Source: Pseudomonas sp. efr-133-TYG-5
GTDB taxonomy: Bacteria; Pseudomonadota; Gammaproteobacteria; Pseudomonadales; Pseudomonadaceae
Reading direction: 5' to 3'
Assembly (NCBI RefSeq): GCF_030209175.1
Contig: NZ_JARVSM010000001.1
Span: 1,922,001 to 1,986,000, forward strand
DNA length: 64,000 bases
This document shows positions 1 through 8,507 of the stretch, in pieces; the first letter of the stretch is position 1, and the number at the start of each line of letters is the position of its first letter. The notes under the pieces were generated by a model. That model saw only the letters and a list, made by a program, of their open reading frames with translations, was not told the DNA's origin and did not search any database. A program made the position numbers and the translations under genes.

Positions 1-150
1 CCCGGCGGCATCGCCGAAATGAGCCTGACGGCGGAAACCCTGCAACTGTCGGTGCCGCTGGTGACCGCAATGCAGGTGATGCGCTTGCTGTTCGTGCTGT
101 TTCTGGCGGAACCGTTGTTCAAGTATTGGGACAGGACCGCCGAGCGTTAA
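1..150 (+). CDS. AbrB-type membrane protein, C-terminal end (partial)
   Basis: Only the last 49 codons are in the window, in frame from base 1 to a TAA. The translated end begins PGGIAEMSLTA and contains a hydrophobic helix (MRLLFVLFLAEPLF). The PGG-x-AEM-x-LTA element followed by a terminal helix is typical of the repeated AbrB-type integral membrane family (COG3180), usually about 350 aa and of unclear transport function. A strong terminator follows. The family call is from this short tail only and the 5' part lies outside the window. Confidence 0.65.
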   Translation, partial: PGGIAEMSLTAETLQLSVPLVTAMQVMRLLFVLFLAEPLFKYWDRTAER

Positions 151-170
151 CACGTCATCGTCAATCTGAA

Positions 171-212
171 AAAAAGGCCCCGGCGCAGATCATGCAACGG
201 GGCCTTTCTTTT
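171..212. terminator. Rho-independent terminator, possibly bidirectional
   Basis: AAAGGCCCCG and its complement CGGGGCCTTT flank a loop of about 15 bases, with A-rich sequence on the left and TTTCTTTT on the right. It ends the AbrB-type gene on the + strand and also lies just past the stop of the duplicated gene fragment on the - strand, so it probably served both. Confidence 0.8.
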
Positions 213-326
213 ATTGACCGATCGGCGAGATCTTGAAGTTGCCCAGATAGACTTCTACCAATTCGCCGGTGCTTTCCCGGCGCGCCACGAAGCGAAAGTC
301 CGAGGCGTCGAATCGGGTCGAGGCGT
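211..326 (-). pseudogene. Decayed duplicate of the 3' end of the neighbouring hypothetical gene
   Basis: The - strand reads FDASDFRFVARRESTG, then LVEVYLGNFKISPIGQ and a TAA stop. The intact gene next door (333-782) ends FEASEFRFVAESEGLG, QVEVFLGNFKISAFG. The two tails align without gaps over about 32 residues, with roughly two thirds identical. The fragment has no start codon of its own and begins immediately after the intact gene's stop codon. It is best read as what remains of a tandem duplicate that lost its 5' part. Confidence 0.8.
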
Positions 327-332
327 GCGTTT

Positions 333-782
333 TTAACCAAAAGCCGAGATTTTGAAATTGCCCAGGAACACTTCCACCTGTTTTCCCAAGCCTTCGCTTT
401 CAGCCACGAAACGGAATTCCGAGGCCTCGAACGTGGCTGTCGCGAAGTTCGTGGTGAGTTTTATTTCGCCCCGAATGGCGTAGTAGAACTCGATCCCCTC
501 CCCCGCATCGACGTAATAGCGCACGGCAATACCCGATGGACCGAGCGGATAGGTGCCATTGGCGGTGCCCGCCTTGATCTCGAAGGTGATCCCGCTGTAG
601 TAGCCGGGTTCTTGCACGACAGCGTGCACACTGTAGGTTTCCGGATCATCGGAATAGACCCCCACTTGCCAGGCGTCGAAGGTGCTGCGCGGATCCTCCG
701 GAGGAAAGCGGCGGGTTTTCGCGAAGAGGTGGCCGGCGCCTTTGGGCAGGGCCTTGATTTGCTCCAGTGTCAGCTCTGGCAT
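333..782 (-). CDS. Hypothetical protein, 149 aa
   Basis: I do not recognise a named family. The ATG at 782 is preceded by a GGGAGACTCGTC Shine-Dalgarno-like stretch. The protein is soluble, with no signal peptide or membrane segment, and is rich in short beta-prone stretches with many aromatic and acidic residues (for example FDAWQVGVYSDDPETYSV and GIEFYYAIRGEIKL), suggesting a beta-sandwich or jelly-roll fold; that is inference. Its C-terminus is duplicated in the adjacent remnant at 211-326, so it was once one of a tandem pair. The gene is monocistronic and lies between the AbrB-type gene and ung. Confidence 0.7.
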   Translation of the reverse strand: MPELTLEQIKALPKGAGHLFAKTRRFPPEDPRSTFDAWQVGVYSDDPETYSVHAVVQEPGYYSGITFEIKAGTANGTYPLGPSGIAVRYYVDAGEGIEFYYAIRGEIKLTTNFATATFEASEFRFVAESEGLGKQVEVFLGNFKISAFG

Positions 783-953
783 GACGAGTCTCCCTTTCTC
801 TGATGACCCGGCACGCGTGGGTGCGTGCGGGCATTTGATTAAGCGAGGGCGTCGCCAGGCTGTCTACTGTCAGAAATAACAGGTTGCCGCCACCTTCAGA
901 CGAACGGCAGATCGTCCCGTGGCCTACTTGTCGAACAGGATTGCCGTGGACGT

Positions 954-1649
954 TTACACGACCGGCGGCAAGCGCCACTCGATCGGCGTCTCGCCATTCT
1001 GCTCAAGGAACTTGTTGGTGCGGCTGAAGTGCCCGCACCCGAGAAACCCGCGGTAGGCCGACAGCGGCGAGGGGTGCACCGAGGTCAGCACCAGGTGCTT
1101 GGTGGCGTCGATCAGCTTCTGTTTGCTCTGCGCATGGGCGCCCCACAGCATGAACACCAGGTGCGGTTGATGGCGGCTGACCACTTCGATGATGCGGTCG
1201 GTGAAGAACTGCCAGCCCTTGTCCTTGTGCGCATTGGCGTTGGCGCGTTCGACGGTCATGGTGGTATTGAGCATCAACACGCCCTGATCGGCCCAGCTCT
1301 GCAGGTAGCCGTGATTGGGGATATCGATATTGAGGTCGCGTTTGAGCTCTTTATAGATGTTGACCAGCGACGGCGGCGTCGGCACGCCCGGTTGCACCGA
1401 GAAGCACAGGCCATGGGCCTGGCCCGGGCCGTGGTAAGGATCCTGGCCGAGGATGACCACTTTCACCTTGTCCAGCGGCGTGGAATTCAGCGCATTGAAA
1501 ATCAGCGGGCCCGGCGGATAGATCTCCTTGCCGGCCGCCCGTTCCTGCTGGAGAAAATTGCGCAACTCTGCCATGTAGGGCTGGTCGAACTCAGCACGCA
1601 GTGCCTCCTTCCAGCTCGGTTCGAGTTTGATACGGTCGTCAGCAGTCAT
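954..1649 (-). CDS. ung: Uracil-DNA glycosylase
   Basis: This family 1 enzyme removes uracil from DNA, starting base-excision repair. It has the water-activating motif [17 protein letters not shown], the LNTTMTVE uracil-specificity segment and the [20 protein letters not shown]-intercalation loop with the catalytic His. From the ATG at 1649 ([11 protein letters not shown]) it is 231 aa, the usual length; the open frame extends five codons upstream, but those extra Met starts are not typical of the family. The gene is convergent to nothing, and the next gene diverges from it across about 130 bp that would hold both promoters. Confidence 0.97.
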   Translation of the reverse strand: MTADDRIKLEPSWKEALRAEFDQPYMAELRNFLQQERAAGKEIYPPGPLIFNALNSTPLDKVKVVILGQDPYHGPGQAHGLCFSVQPGVPTPPSLVNIYKELKRDLNIDIPNHGYLQSWADQGVLMLNTTMTVERANANAHKDKGWQFFTDRIIEVVSRHQPHLVFMLWGAHAQSKQKLIDATKHLVLTSVHPSPLSAYRGFLGCGHFSRTNKFLEQNGETPIEWRLPPVV

Positions 1650-1781
1650 GGTCATACCCGGCAAAAACAGTGGGGCGAACCCTAGGAAACCCGCTCCGGC
1701 TTGTCAATTGATCTGACACAGATCCGGCACTTTCCCACATAGCGATCATACTGATCGTTCAAATTCCCACTCGAGGTCACG

Positions 1782-2894
1782 ATGAATCTGCACTTCGAAG
1801 AACTCACCGGCACCGACGGCGCGCGTCTCGGCGTGGCCAGCCTGGATGCTGAAAAGTCGCTGAACGCCCTGTCGCTGCCGATGATCCACGCCCTGCGCGA
1901 CAAACTGGATGCCTGGGCGAAAGATCCGCAAATCGTCTGCGTGCTGCTGCGTGGCAACGGCGCCAAGGCGTTCTGCGCCGGCGGCGAAGTGCGCAGCCTG
2001 GTCGAGGCCTGTCGCGCCCATCCGGGCGAAGTGCCGCCGCTCGCCGCGCAATTTTTCAACGCTGAATACCGTCTCGACTACAGCCTGCATAACTACCCGA
2101 AACCGCTGATCTGCTGGGGGCACGGCTACGTGCTCGGCGGTGGCATGGGCCTGTTGCAAGGCGCGAGCACGCGGATCGTCACGCCGAGCAGCCGCCTGGC
2201 GATGCCGGAAATCAGTATCGGTCTGTACCCGGACGTCGGCGCCAGCTGGTTCCTCGCGCGCCTGCCCGGCAAGCTCGGCTTGTTTCTCGGCCTGACCGGC
2301 GCGCACCTGAACGGGCGCGACGCACTCGACCTCGATCTGGCCGACCGTTTCCTGCTCGACGAACAGCAGCAGGAACTGATCGACGGTCTGCTGCAATTGA
2401 ACTGGCAGGAACAGACCGCGATGCAGCTCAACAGCCTGCTCAAGGCCCTCCAGCAGGAAGCAGTGGCCCAAATGCCGGCAGCGCAATGGTTGCCGCGGCG
2501 TGCGCAGATCGACGAACTGCTCGATGTCAGCGACGTGACCTGTGCCTGGAAAGCCATCAGCCTGCAACGCGACAGCAGCGATGCGCTGCTTGCCCGCGCG
2601 GCACGAACCATGAGCGAAGGTTCACCGCTGACCGCGCACCTGGTCTGGGAACAGATCCATCGCGCGCGACACCTGTCGCTGGCCGAGGTGTTCCAGATGG
2701 AATACACCCTGAGCCTCAACTGCTGCCGCCATCCGGAGTTCAGCGAAGGGGTACGCGCGCGCTTGATCGACAAGGACCAGAAGCCGCACTGGCACTGGCC
2801 GGACATCGCCCGGGTGCCGGACGCGGTGGTCGAGGCGCACTTTCACAAGGTCTGGGAAGGGCGACATCCGCTGGCGGATCTGTCGGCCTACTGA
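1782..2894 (+). CDS. Enoyl-CoA hydratase/isomerase family protein (3-hydroxyisobutyryl-CoA hydrolase-like)
   Basis: This is a crotonase-fold protein of 370 aa, longer than simple enoyl-CoA hydratases (about 260 aa) and matching the ECH_2 / 3-hydroxyisobutyryl-CoA hydrolase subgroup of valine degradation. Visible features are the oxyanion-hole segments FCAGGEVRSL (about residue 65) and GYVLGGGMGLLQGA (about 115), then the acidic PEISIGLYPDVGASWFLARL stretch that carries the catalytic Glu/Asp in hydrolases. The C-terminal third (LSLAEVFQMEYTLSLNCC, DKDQKPHW) is characteristic of the long subgroup. An intrinsic terminator follows. Acyl-CoA specificity cannot be told from sequence, so no gene symbol is given. 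Confidence 0.85.
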   Translation: MNLHFEELTGTDGARLGVASLDAEKSLNALSLPMIHALRDKLDAWAKDPQIVCVLLRGNGAKAFCAGGEVRSLVEACRAHPGEVPPLAAQFFNAEYRLDYSLHNYPKPLICWGHGYVLGGGMGLLQGASTRIVTPSSRLAMPEISIGLYPDVGASWFLARLPGKLGLFLGLTGAHLNGRDALDLDLADRFLLDEQQQELIDGLLQLNWQEQTAMQLNSLLKALQQEAVAQMPAAQWLPRRAQIDELLDVSDVTCAWKAISLQRDSSDALLARAARTMSEGSPLTAHLVWEQIHRARHLSLAEVFQMEYTLSLNCCRHPEFSEGVRARLIDKDQKPHWHWPDIARVPDAVVEAHFHKVWEGRHPLADLSAY

Positions 2895-2904
2895 AATCGC
2901 AGGC

Positions 2905-2937
2905 AAAAAAAAGCGGCGCTCGATGCGCCGCTTTTCT
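2905..2937. terminator. Bidirectional intrinsic terminator
   Basis: AAAAAAAAGCGGCGC, TCGA, then GCGCCGCTTTT form a short-loop GC hairpin with A-tract and T-tract on either side. It lies between the convergent crotonase-family gene and the lipoprotein gene. Confidence 0.9.
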
Positions 2938-2945
2938 GTAGGCGG

Positions 2946-3347
2946 TTACCAGCGATTGCCGCGACCGTTGTGGTCGCCACGACCGCTGTGGCGGTCATAG
3001 TTGCCACGGCCCCGGTGGTCATCCCAACCACCGCCGCGGTGGCCGTCCCAGCGGCCGCGGTCATTGCCGTGCCAGCGACGGCTCTCGTAGTAGCGCGGCG
3101 CCGGTTGGTAGTAACGAGGCGCCGAATAGTAACGCGGTGCCGGTTGGTAATAGCGCGGTGCTGGCTGGTAGTAGCGCGGCGCTGAATAGTAGCTGCTGCC
3201 GCCGGTGTAGTAGGTGCCACCGCTGTAATACGAAGGTGCCTGCGATGTGTAGACCTCTGAGCTGTAGTAGCCATCTCCGTAGGAATAAGGGACGCATCCG
3301 CCAAGGGAAAAAAGCATCACGGTAAACAGAAGAATTCGGCGATACAT
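2946..3347 (-). CDS. Tyr/Pro/Arg-rich repeat lipoprotein, 133 aa
   Basis: This is a predicted outer-envelope lipoprotein. The chosen ATG at 3347 is preceded by CCAGGAGGCCGCC and gives MYRRILLFTVMLFSLGGCVP, a short signal peptide with lipobox LGGC (Cys18). The mature part has repeated units of the type APRYYQP / APRYYS (about six copies) in the middle and a Gly/Arg/Asp/His-rich tail (RGRWDGHRGGGWDDH). The longer open frame adds ten codons that would spoil the signal peptide. A paralogue with the same design lies upstream at 3526-3792 on the same strand. The function is unknown; the repeats suggest a surface or cell-wall role, which is inference. Confidence 0.85.
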   Translation of the reverse strand: MYRRILLFTVMLFSLGGCVPYSYGDGYYSSEVYTSQAPSYYSGGTYYTGGSSYYSAPRYYQPAPRYYQPAPRYYSAPRYYQPAPRYYESRRWHGNDRGRWDGHRGGGWDDHRGRGNYDRHSGRGDHNGRGNRW

Positions 3348-3525
3348 GGCGGCCTCCTGGACCGCGGGTAGCCACACCAGCGACGCTGGCAGGCGTCAGT
3401 CTTTTATTCGGCGACTGACGAAATATCTGACAGCGTTTTCGGAATCTGGTGCGTTTCTGCAACAAGTTGAAACAAGTGATTAATGAAACCTTGTTCATCC
3501 GTCCACGCCGTCATTCAGCCGCTGA

Positions 3526-3792
3526 TTAGTGGTGACCACCGTGATATCCGCCGCCGTGATAACCGCGTCCGTAGCCGCCACGATAGCCGTGCCCGCCGTA
3601 GTAGTAATAACGAGCACCCCCGTAGTAGCGCGGGCCGTAATAGCCGCCGTAGTAATAAGGCGAGTAGTAACCGGGATAGTAATAGGTGGCGGGATAGGCA
3701 TCGTAACTGGCGCCGTAGTAGTAACAACCGGACAGCCCCAGACCGAGCACTGCTCCCAGCAGCACCCGACGCAGCATGTTTGCAATACGCAT
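3526..3792 (-). CDS. Small Tyr/Gly-rich lipoprotein, 88 aa
   Basis: The ATG at 3792, preceded by CAGGAGGCCGTC, gives MRIANMLRRVLLGAVLGLG, with lipobox LSGC (Cys23) and a mature part almost entirely of Tyr, Gly, Pro, Arg and His (YYYPGYYSPYYYGGYYG, then GHGYRGGYGRGYHGG). It shares the composition, ribosome binding site and start context (GGAGGCCGYC) of the lipoprotein at 2946-3347, so the two look like diverged tandem paralogues. The larger open frame upstream of this start is an overextension. The function is unknown. Confidence 0.8.
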   Translation of the reverse strand: MRIANMLRRVLLGAVLGLGLSGCYYYGASYDAYPATYYYPGYYSPYYYGGYYGPRYYGGARYYYYGGHGYRGGYGRGYHGGGYHGGHH

Positions 3793-4086
3793 GACGGCCT
3801 CCTGAAAGACCTGCGACAGCAGTCGGCACAGACCGGCTGACAAAAGATTTGACTGGCAAAACCAGGCCGAGTGCCAATTCCGCCCGGCCTTCGGATCAGC
3901 GGCGTGTGGCGCTGCATGACGGTGCAACCGCGCACCAACACAAAGCGCCGCCTGCACCTGCGCGCCTTGCACGACGCCAGCAAAGCGCGGCCCAGAGGGC
4001 TCGACGAGACTTGGCACGGCTCTCGCTTTAGCAACCCCGTGCAGGAGTCATCACAGGTTCGCGGCACCACAATTTGCAATGGCTGA
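3793..4086. other. Intergenic region between the lipoprotein gene and the guanidine riboswitch
   Basis: No gene is seen. It holds the promoter side of both divergent units: a candidate -24/-12 promoter at 4011-4029 (listed separately) and an inverted repeat GGTGC-N6-GCACC at 3921-3936, whose halves are in the opposite order to the usual NtrC half-site arrangement. Confidence 0.5.
4011..4029 (+). promoter_or_regulatory. Candidate RpoN (sigma-54) -24/-12 promoter
   Basis: TTGGCACGGCTCTCGCTTT has the invariant GG (4013-4014) and GC (4025-4026) with exactly ten bases between, and a good -24 box (TTGGCACG). The -12 half (TCGCT) departs from the TTGCA consensus. It lies about 60 bp before the riboswitch and points at the guanidine operon, where nitrogen control would make sense. 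I found no clear NtrC enhancer, so this is a candidate only. Confidence 0.4.
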
Positions 4087-4175
4087 CTAGGGTTCCGGCT
4101 CGCATGCGCGAGTGACTGGTCCGAGAGTTGGCGACCTCCAGTTGAGGTTACACGGCGGGACAAAAGCCCGGGAGA
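4087..4175 (+). promoter_or_regulatory. Guanidine-I riboswitch (ykkC class)
   Basis: The segment carries the class hallmarks in order: CTAGGGTTCCG at the 5' end, ACTGGTCCGAGAG in the middle, and ACACGGCGGGACAAAAGCCC followed by GGGAGA at the 3' end. These match the conserved core of guanidine-I aptamers. It starts about 150 bp before the first gene of the guanidine operon and on the same strand. Downstream, a small hairpin CACCG-TTCA-CGGTG (4181-4194) and TGTCCGCC (4207-4214), nearly complementary to GGCGGGACA inside the aptamer (4154-4162), could form an alternative fold; no U-tract terminator is visible, so the mode of control is unclear. Confidence 0.92.
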
Positions 4176-4237
4176 CAAGCCACCGTTCACGGTGCCGCTG
4201 CCGTCCTGTCCGCCCTCGATCAACTGGAGAATCCGCC

Positions 4238-5305
4238 ATGTCCCGACTACGTTTGCCCACCCTCCTCGCCGCCGCTTTCGCCGCGTTGCTCAGCACGCAA
4301 TCCCAGGCTGCGCAGAAAGACCATTTCAGCGTCTGCTGGACGATCTACGCCGGCTGGATGCCGTGGGAGTATGCCGGCAGCCAGGGCATCGTCGACAAAT
4401 GGGCGAAGAAGTACGGTATCAGGATCGACGTGGTCCAGCTCAATGACTACGTCGAATCGATCAACCAATACACCGCCGGCCAGTTCGACGGCTGCACCAT
4501 GACCAACATGGATGCCCTGACCATTCCCGCCGCCGGCGGCGTCGACAGCACCGCGCTGATCGTCAGCGATTTCTCCAACGGCAACGACGGCATCGTCCTC
4601 AAGGGTCAAGGCAAGACCGTCGCCGATCTCAAGGGCATGGACGTCAATCTGGTCGAGCTGTCGGTGTCGCACTACCTGCTGGCCCGCGCGCTGGATTCGG
4701 TGGACCTGACCGAGAAAGACCTGAAAGTGGTCAACACTTCCGACGCCGACATCTCGGCGGCCTTCAACACCGAACAGGTCAACGCCGTCACGACCTGGAA
4801 CCCGATGCTCTCCGACATCAAGGCCAAACCGGGCGTGACCGAAGTGTTCAACTCCAGCCAGATCCCCGGCGAAATCATGGACATGATGGTGGTCAACAGC
4901 GCCACCCTCAAAGACAACCCGGCCCTGGGCAAAGCGCTGACCGGCGCCTGGTTCGAAGTGGTCGCGCTGATGAACGCCAACAACGCCGCGAGCAAAGCCG
5001 CGCTGGAGCACATGGCCAAGGCCTCGGGCACCGACCTGGGCGGCTTCCACGCGCAACTGGACACGACCAAACTTTTTGCCACGCCGCAGCAGGCCCTGGC
5101 CTTCGCCACCAGCCAGCAATTGCCGGAAACCATGCGCAAGGTCGCCGAGTTCTCCTTCCAGCACGGTTTGCTCGGCGAAGGCGCCAAGGACACCAGCGCG
5201 GTGGGCATGGCCTTCGCCAACGGCGTGACCAGCGGCGACACCGGCAACCTCAAGCTGCGTTTCGATCCGACCTACGTGCAGATGGCCGCCGACGCCAAGC
5301 TGTAA
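4238..5305 (+). CDS. ABC transporter substrate-binding protein (guanidine/urea-type)
   Basis: This 355-aa periplasmic binding protein is of the taurine/nitrate (NMT1/SsuA-like) fold used by the 'putative urea ABC transporter' clusters. The ATG at 4238 follows CTGGAGAATCCGCC and gives a signal peptide MSRLRLPTLLAAAFAALLS with likely cleavage after SQA. The mature protein begins with the binding-fold strand FSVCWTIYAGWMPWEYA, then GQFDGCTMTNMDALTIPAA. The frame is open upstream through the riboswitch, but those codons are not credible. It is the first gene of the operon, directly under the guanidine riboswitch, with permease and ATPase genes following. The ligand is inferred from the riboswitch and operon. 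Confidence 0.88.
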   Translation: MSRLRLPTLLAAAFAALLSTQSQAAQKDHFSVCWTIYAGWMPWEYAGSQGIVDKWAKKYGIRIDVVQLNDYVESINQYTAGQFDGCTMTNMDALTIPAAGGVDSTALIVSDFSNGNDGIVLKGQGKTVADLKGMDVNLVELSVSHYLLARALDSVDLTEKDLKVVNTSDADISAAFNTEQVNAVTTWNPMLSDIKAKPGVTEVFNSSQIPGEIMDMMVVNSATLKDNPALGKALTGAWFEVVALMNANNAASKAALEHMAKASGTDLGGFHAQLDTTKLFATPQQALAFATSQQLPETMRKVAEFSFQHGLLGEGAKDTSAVGMAFANGVTSGDTGNLKLRFDPTYVQMAADAKL

Positions 5306-5323
5306 GCCACGGAGGATTTGGCC

Positions 5324-6139
5324 ATGCGCCTGATCAATCGCTACCCGGATCGGCCGAGTCGCCTGCTGCTGGTGATCCTGCCATTCGCCCTGCTGCTGTT
5401 CGCCTACTTCCTGGGCTCGGCCGAGCGCCTGGCGGACAACCCCAACGACAAACTGCTGCCCAGCGCGGTGCAGATGAGCGACGCGGTGAAACGCCTGGCC
5501 TTCAATACCGACAGCCGCACCGGTGAATACCTGCTGTGGCAGGACACCGCGGCGAGCCTGCAGCGCCTGGCCATCGGCCTCGGCATCGCGGCGCTGGCCG
5601 GGCTGTGCCTGGGCATCGCCGCCGGGACGCTGCCGCTGTTCGGCGCACCGCTGTCGCCATTGCTGACGGTGCTATCGATGGTACCGCCACTGGCAATCCT
5701 GCCGATTCTGTTCATCGTTTTCGGCCTGGGGGAATTGTCGAAAATCATGCTGATCGTCATCGGCATCACCCCGGCGCTGGCCCGCGACCTGGAACAGCGC
5801 GCGCGGGAAATTCCCGTCGAACTGCTGATCAAGGCGCAGACCCTCGGCGCCTCGACCTGGACGCTGATGCTGCGCGTGGTGTTGCCGCAATTGCTGCCAC
5901 GCTTGCTGATCGCGTTGCGGCTGATGCTCGGTTCGGCGTGGCTGTTCCTCATTGCCGCCGAAGCGATCGCCTCCACCGACGGGCTCGGCTACCGGATTTT
6001 CCTCGTGCGCCGTTACCTGGCAATGGACGTGATCCTGCCCTACGTGGTGTGGATCACCCTGCTCGCCTGGCTGATGGATTGGGGCCTCAAGCACCTGACC
6101 CGGCGCGCGTTTCCCTGGTATGCGGGGGCGGCCAAATGA
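5324..6139 (+). CDS. ABC transporter permease (guanidine/urea-type)
   Basis: This is an inner-membrane permease of 271 aa with about six hydrophobic segments, the first at residues 14-32. The ABC-permease EAA loop is visible as EIPVELLIKAQTLGASTW (about residues 167-184), which contacts the ATPase. The ATG at 5324 is eight bases after GGAGG; a TTG two codons earlier is too close to that site. The stop codon overlaps the ATPase start (ATGA), so the two are translationally coupled. It would work with the binding protein at 4238 and the ATPase at 6136. Confidence 0.9.
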   Translation: MRLINRYPDRPSRLLLVILPFALLLFAYFLGSAERLADNPNDKLLPSAVQMSDAVKRLAFNTDSRTGEYLLWQDTAASLQRLAIGLGIAALAGLCLGIAAGTLPLFGAPLSPLLTVLSMVPPLAILPILFIVFGLGELSKIMLIVIGITPALARDLEQRAREIPVELLIKAQTLGASTWTLMLRVVLPQLLPRLLIALRLMLGSAWLFLIAAEAIASTDGLGYRIFLVRRYLAMDVILPYVVWITLLAWLMDWGLKHLTRRAFPWYAGAAK

Positions 6140-6924
6140 GCTTTATCACGGTGAGCAACGTCTGGCAGCAATACGCCGGGCAAGTCGTGCTCGAGGGCCT
6201 GAACCTGAGCGTCGACGAAGGTGAGTTCTGCACCCTGGTCGGCGCCTCCGGTTGTGGCAAGTCGACCTTCCTGCGCCTGCTGCTGGGCCAGGAAAGCGCC
6301 AGCCGCGGGACGATTCTGCTCGACGGCCAGCCCCTGGCCAGCGAACCGGACGCCAGCCGTGGCGTGGTGTTTCAGCGCTACTCGGTGTTCCCGCACCTGA
6401 GCGTGCTCGACAACGTCGCCATCGGCCTCGAATTGCCGCACGCGCCGCTGCTCGGGCGCCTGTTCGGCAGCGCCAGACGCGAGGCCCGCGAGCAGGCTGC
6501 GGCGCTGCTGCACAAGGTCGGCCTCGGCCATGCGCTGGACAAGTACCCGGCGCAGCTCTCCGGCGGCATGCAACAGCGCCTGGCGATTGCCCAGGCGCTG
6601 ATCATGAAACCGCGCGTGCTGCTGCTCGACGAACCGTTCGGCGCCCTCGATCCGGGTATCCGCAAGGACATGCACGCCTTGCTCCTGGAGCTGTGGCGCG
6701 AGACGCAACTGACGGTGTTCATGGTCACCCATGACCTGGCCGAAGGCTTCAGCCTCGGCACCCGTCTGCTGGTGTTCGACAAGGTCCGTCTCGACCCGCA
6801 CGCCCCCGGCGCCTATGGCGCCCGCATCACCTACGACATCCCTTTGAACAGCGACCGCCGTACCCGCCGCGCCGTCGTCGACGCCCTGCCCGCCGCACTG
6901 GCCGGCACCCTACGCATTGCCTGA
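6136..6924 (+). CDS. ABC transporter ATP-binding protein (guanidine/urea-type)
   Basis: This is a 262-aa nucleotide-binding subunit. It has Walker [10 protein letters not shown] (about residues 36-44), a Q-loop at [14 protein letters not shown], signature [15 protein letters not shown], Walker [13 protein letters not shown] and the switch His in VTHDLAEGF. The order and the FGALD loop are those of the taurine/nitrate/aliphatic sulfonate importer group. Its ATG overlaps the permease stop by four bases. A C-terminal extension of about 50 residues ([21 protein letters not shown]) is common in this subfamily. Confidence 0.93.
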   Translation: MSFITVSNVWQQYAGQVVLEGLNLSVDEGEFCTLVGASGCGKSTFLRLLLGQESASRGTILLDGQPLASEPDASRGVVFQRYSVFPHLSVLDNVAIGLELPHAPLLGRLFGSARREAREQAAALLHKVGLGHALDKYPAQLSGGMQQRLAIAQALIMKPRVLLLDEPFGALDPGIRKDMHALLLELWRETQLTVFMVTHDLAEGFSLGTRLLVFDKVRLDPHAPGAYGARITYDIPLNSDRRTRRAVVDALPAALAGTLRIA

Positions 6925-6936
6925 GAGGACGCTCCA

Positions 6937-7662
6937 ATGACCGATTCGACCCTTGTGTTTGCGCCCTTCGCCGAAGAAACCCTGCCCGGCGGCGGCCACC
7001 GTTCGTTCGTGCTCAAGCGCGGCCAGTTGCTGCGCCTGACCGACCTGCGCGGCGGCGCCAACGTCAGCCTGACCCTGCTCAACGCCAACGAGAAAACCGA
7101 GCGCCTGAACCTGCCCGACAGCCTCAAGTGCCAACACACCGCCAAGCTCACCGCCGGCCACTGCCTGTACTCCGACATGGGCCGGGTGCTGGCGGCAATC
7201 ACCGCCGACACCTGCGGCTGGAGCGACAGCCTCGGCGGTGTGCTGTGTGCCGAAGAAGTCGCGCAAAAATACGGCCAGGGCCGCTATCAGGAGCTGCGCA
7301 ACGGCTTCTTCCGCAACGGCACCGACAACCTGCTGGTGGAACTCGGCAAGTGGGGGCTGGGCCTGTCCGAGCTGCTGATGACCCTCAACCTGTTCAGCCG
7401 CGTCAACGTCGACGAAAGCGGTCGCTTGCACTTCGTCGAAGGCCATTCCAGGGCCGGCGACTACATCGAGTTGTACGCACCGATGGACACCCTCGTCGTC
7501 CTCACCGCCCTGCAACACCCCATGGACCCGGCGCCGACGTACGCGCCAAAACCGCTGAAGCTGAGCTGGATGCACGCCGACCCGAGCGTCGCCGAGCACT
7601 GCCGCACCTCGCGCCCGGAGAACGAGCGCGGCTTCATCAACACCGACCGTCTGTTCGCCTGA
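6937..7662 (+). CDS. Carboxyguanidine deiminase subunit (urea carboxylase-associated protein, DUF1989)
   Basis: This 241-aa DUF1989-family protein was formerly annotated as urea carboxylase-associated protein. In the guanidine pathway two such paralogues form a heteromer that deiminates carboxyguanidine to allophanate (CgdA/CgdB). Features include [37 protein letters not shown] with the family's conserved TADTCGW segment, and [18 protein letters not shown]. It follows the ATPase gene by 12 bp and is followed 11 bp later by its paralogue, showing one transcript. Which subunit it is cannot be decided by eye, so no symbol is given. Confidence 0.88.
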   Translation: MTDSTLVFAPFAEETLPGGGHRSFVLKRGQLLRLTDLRGGANVSLTLLNANEKTERLNLPDSLKCQHTAKLTAGHCLYSDMGRVLAAITADTCGWSDSLGGVLCAEEVAQKYGQGRYQELRNGFFRNGTDNLLVELGKWGLGLSELLMTLNLFSRVNVDESGRLHFVEGHSRAGDYIELYAPMDTLVVLTALQHPMDPAPTYAPKPLKLSWMHADPSVAEHCRTSRPENERGFINTDRLFA

Positions 7663-7673
7663 GGATCGCTGCC

Positions 7674-8327
7674 ATGTCACTCGCCATCGCTACCCCCGCT
7701 GCTGCCGTCGACCGTCAACCAGAATCCGCCGTCTACCGCGCCACCATCCCTGCCGGCGAACCCTGGCTGATGGAGGTCAAGGCCGGCCAGACCCTGCGCA
7801 TCCTCGACCTGGAAGGCAACCAGGCCGTCGACACCCTGTTCTACAGCGTCGCCAATCCCCGCGAGCGCTACGACGTGCAGCGCACGTTGCGCCGGCAGAA
7901 CAGCGTGTACCTGAGCAGCGGCAGCGTGCTGTATTCCAACCTCGGCCGACCGATGCTGACCCTCATCGCCGACACCTGCGGCCGTCACGACACCCTCGGC
8001 GGCGCCTGCGCCCAGGAAAGCAACACCGTGCGCTACGCCCTGGAAAAACGCTACATGCACAGCTGCCGCGACAACTACCTGCGCGCCTGCGTGCACGACG
8101 GGCGCCTGGGCAAAGGCGACATCGGCCCGAACATCAATTTCTTCATGAACGTGCCGGTGACCGCCGACGGCGGGCTGACGTTCGCCGACGGCATTTCCGC
8201 GCCGGGCAAGTACGTCGACCTGCGTGCCGAGATGGACGTGATCGTGCTGATCTCCAACTGCCCGCAACTGAACAACCCGTGCAACGCCTACAACCCGACC
8301 CCTGCGGAGCTGCTGGTATGGAACTGA
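7674..8327 (+). CDS. Carboxyguanidine deiminase subunit (urea carboxylase-associated protein, DUF1989)
   Basis: This is a 217-aa paralogue of the preceding gene. It has the same framework: [60 protein letters not shown], then [20 protein letters not shown]. The Cys-rich ending ([16 protein letters not shown]) is typical of this subunit and absent from its partner. The ATG at 7674 follows GAGGATCGCTGCC; the longer open frame upstream is the shadow of the previous gene. A 281-bp gap containing a REPIN separates it from the carboxylase gene. Confidence 0.9.
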   Translation: MSLAIATPAAAVDRQPESAVYRATIPAGEPWLMEVKAGQTLRILDLEGNQAVDTLFYSVANPRERYDVQRTLRRQNSVYLSSGSVLYSNLGRPMLTLIADTCGRHDTLGGACAQESNTVRYALEKRYMHSCRDNYLRACVHDGRLGKGDIGPNINFFMNVPVTADGGLTFADGISAPGKYVDLRAEMDVIVLISNCPQLNNPCNAYNPTPAELLVWN

Positions 8328-8419
8328 AAATGGTGCGCTTGCGTCGCTGGTTGTTCGCCCTGTGCCAGGCGCGTTCGGGGCAGTGCCTGAAAAAATAAGA
8401 CCCCTACGGTTTTTCCCCT

Positions 8420-8507
8420 GTGGGAGCGAGCCTGCTCGCGATAGCGGCGTATCAGGCGACCTCACGGCGGGATGTGCCGACGCCATCGCGAGCGGGCTCG
8501 CTCCCAC
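8420..8507. repeat. REPIN: two inverted Pseudomonas REP units
   Basis: GTGGGAGCGAGCCTGCTCGC starts the left unit and GCGAGCGGGCTCGCTCCCAC ends the right one, in inverted orientation with about 45 bases between. This is the common Pseudomonas REP sequence and pairing. It lies inside the guanidine operon between the deiminase and carboxylase genes (281-bp gap), where its hairpin could affect mRNA stability or gene dosage. Confidence 0.92.

Noticed and set aside
2990..3240. CRISPR-like tandem repeats
   Set aside because: The repeats are in-frame codons for Tyr/Pro/Arg units of a lipoprotein, without regular spacers. No CRISPR array or cas gene was seen in the window.
3921..3936. GGTGC-N6-GCACC as an NtrC enhancer site
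   Set aside because: NtrC sites have GCAC first and GGTGC second; here the order is reversed, so it is only noted as an inverted repeat.
4247..5164. 305-aa open frame antisense to the binding-protein gene
   Set aside because: Repetitive Gly/His/Asp/Val composition typical of antisense reading in GC-rich DNA.
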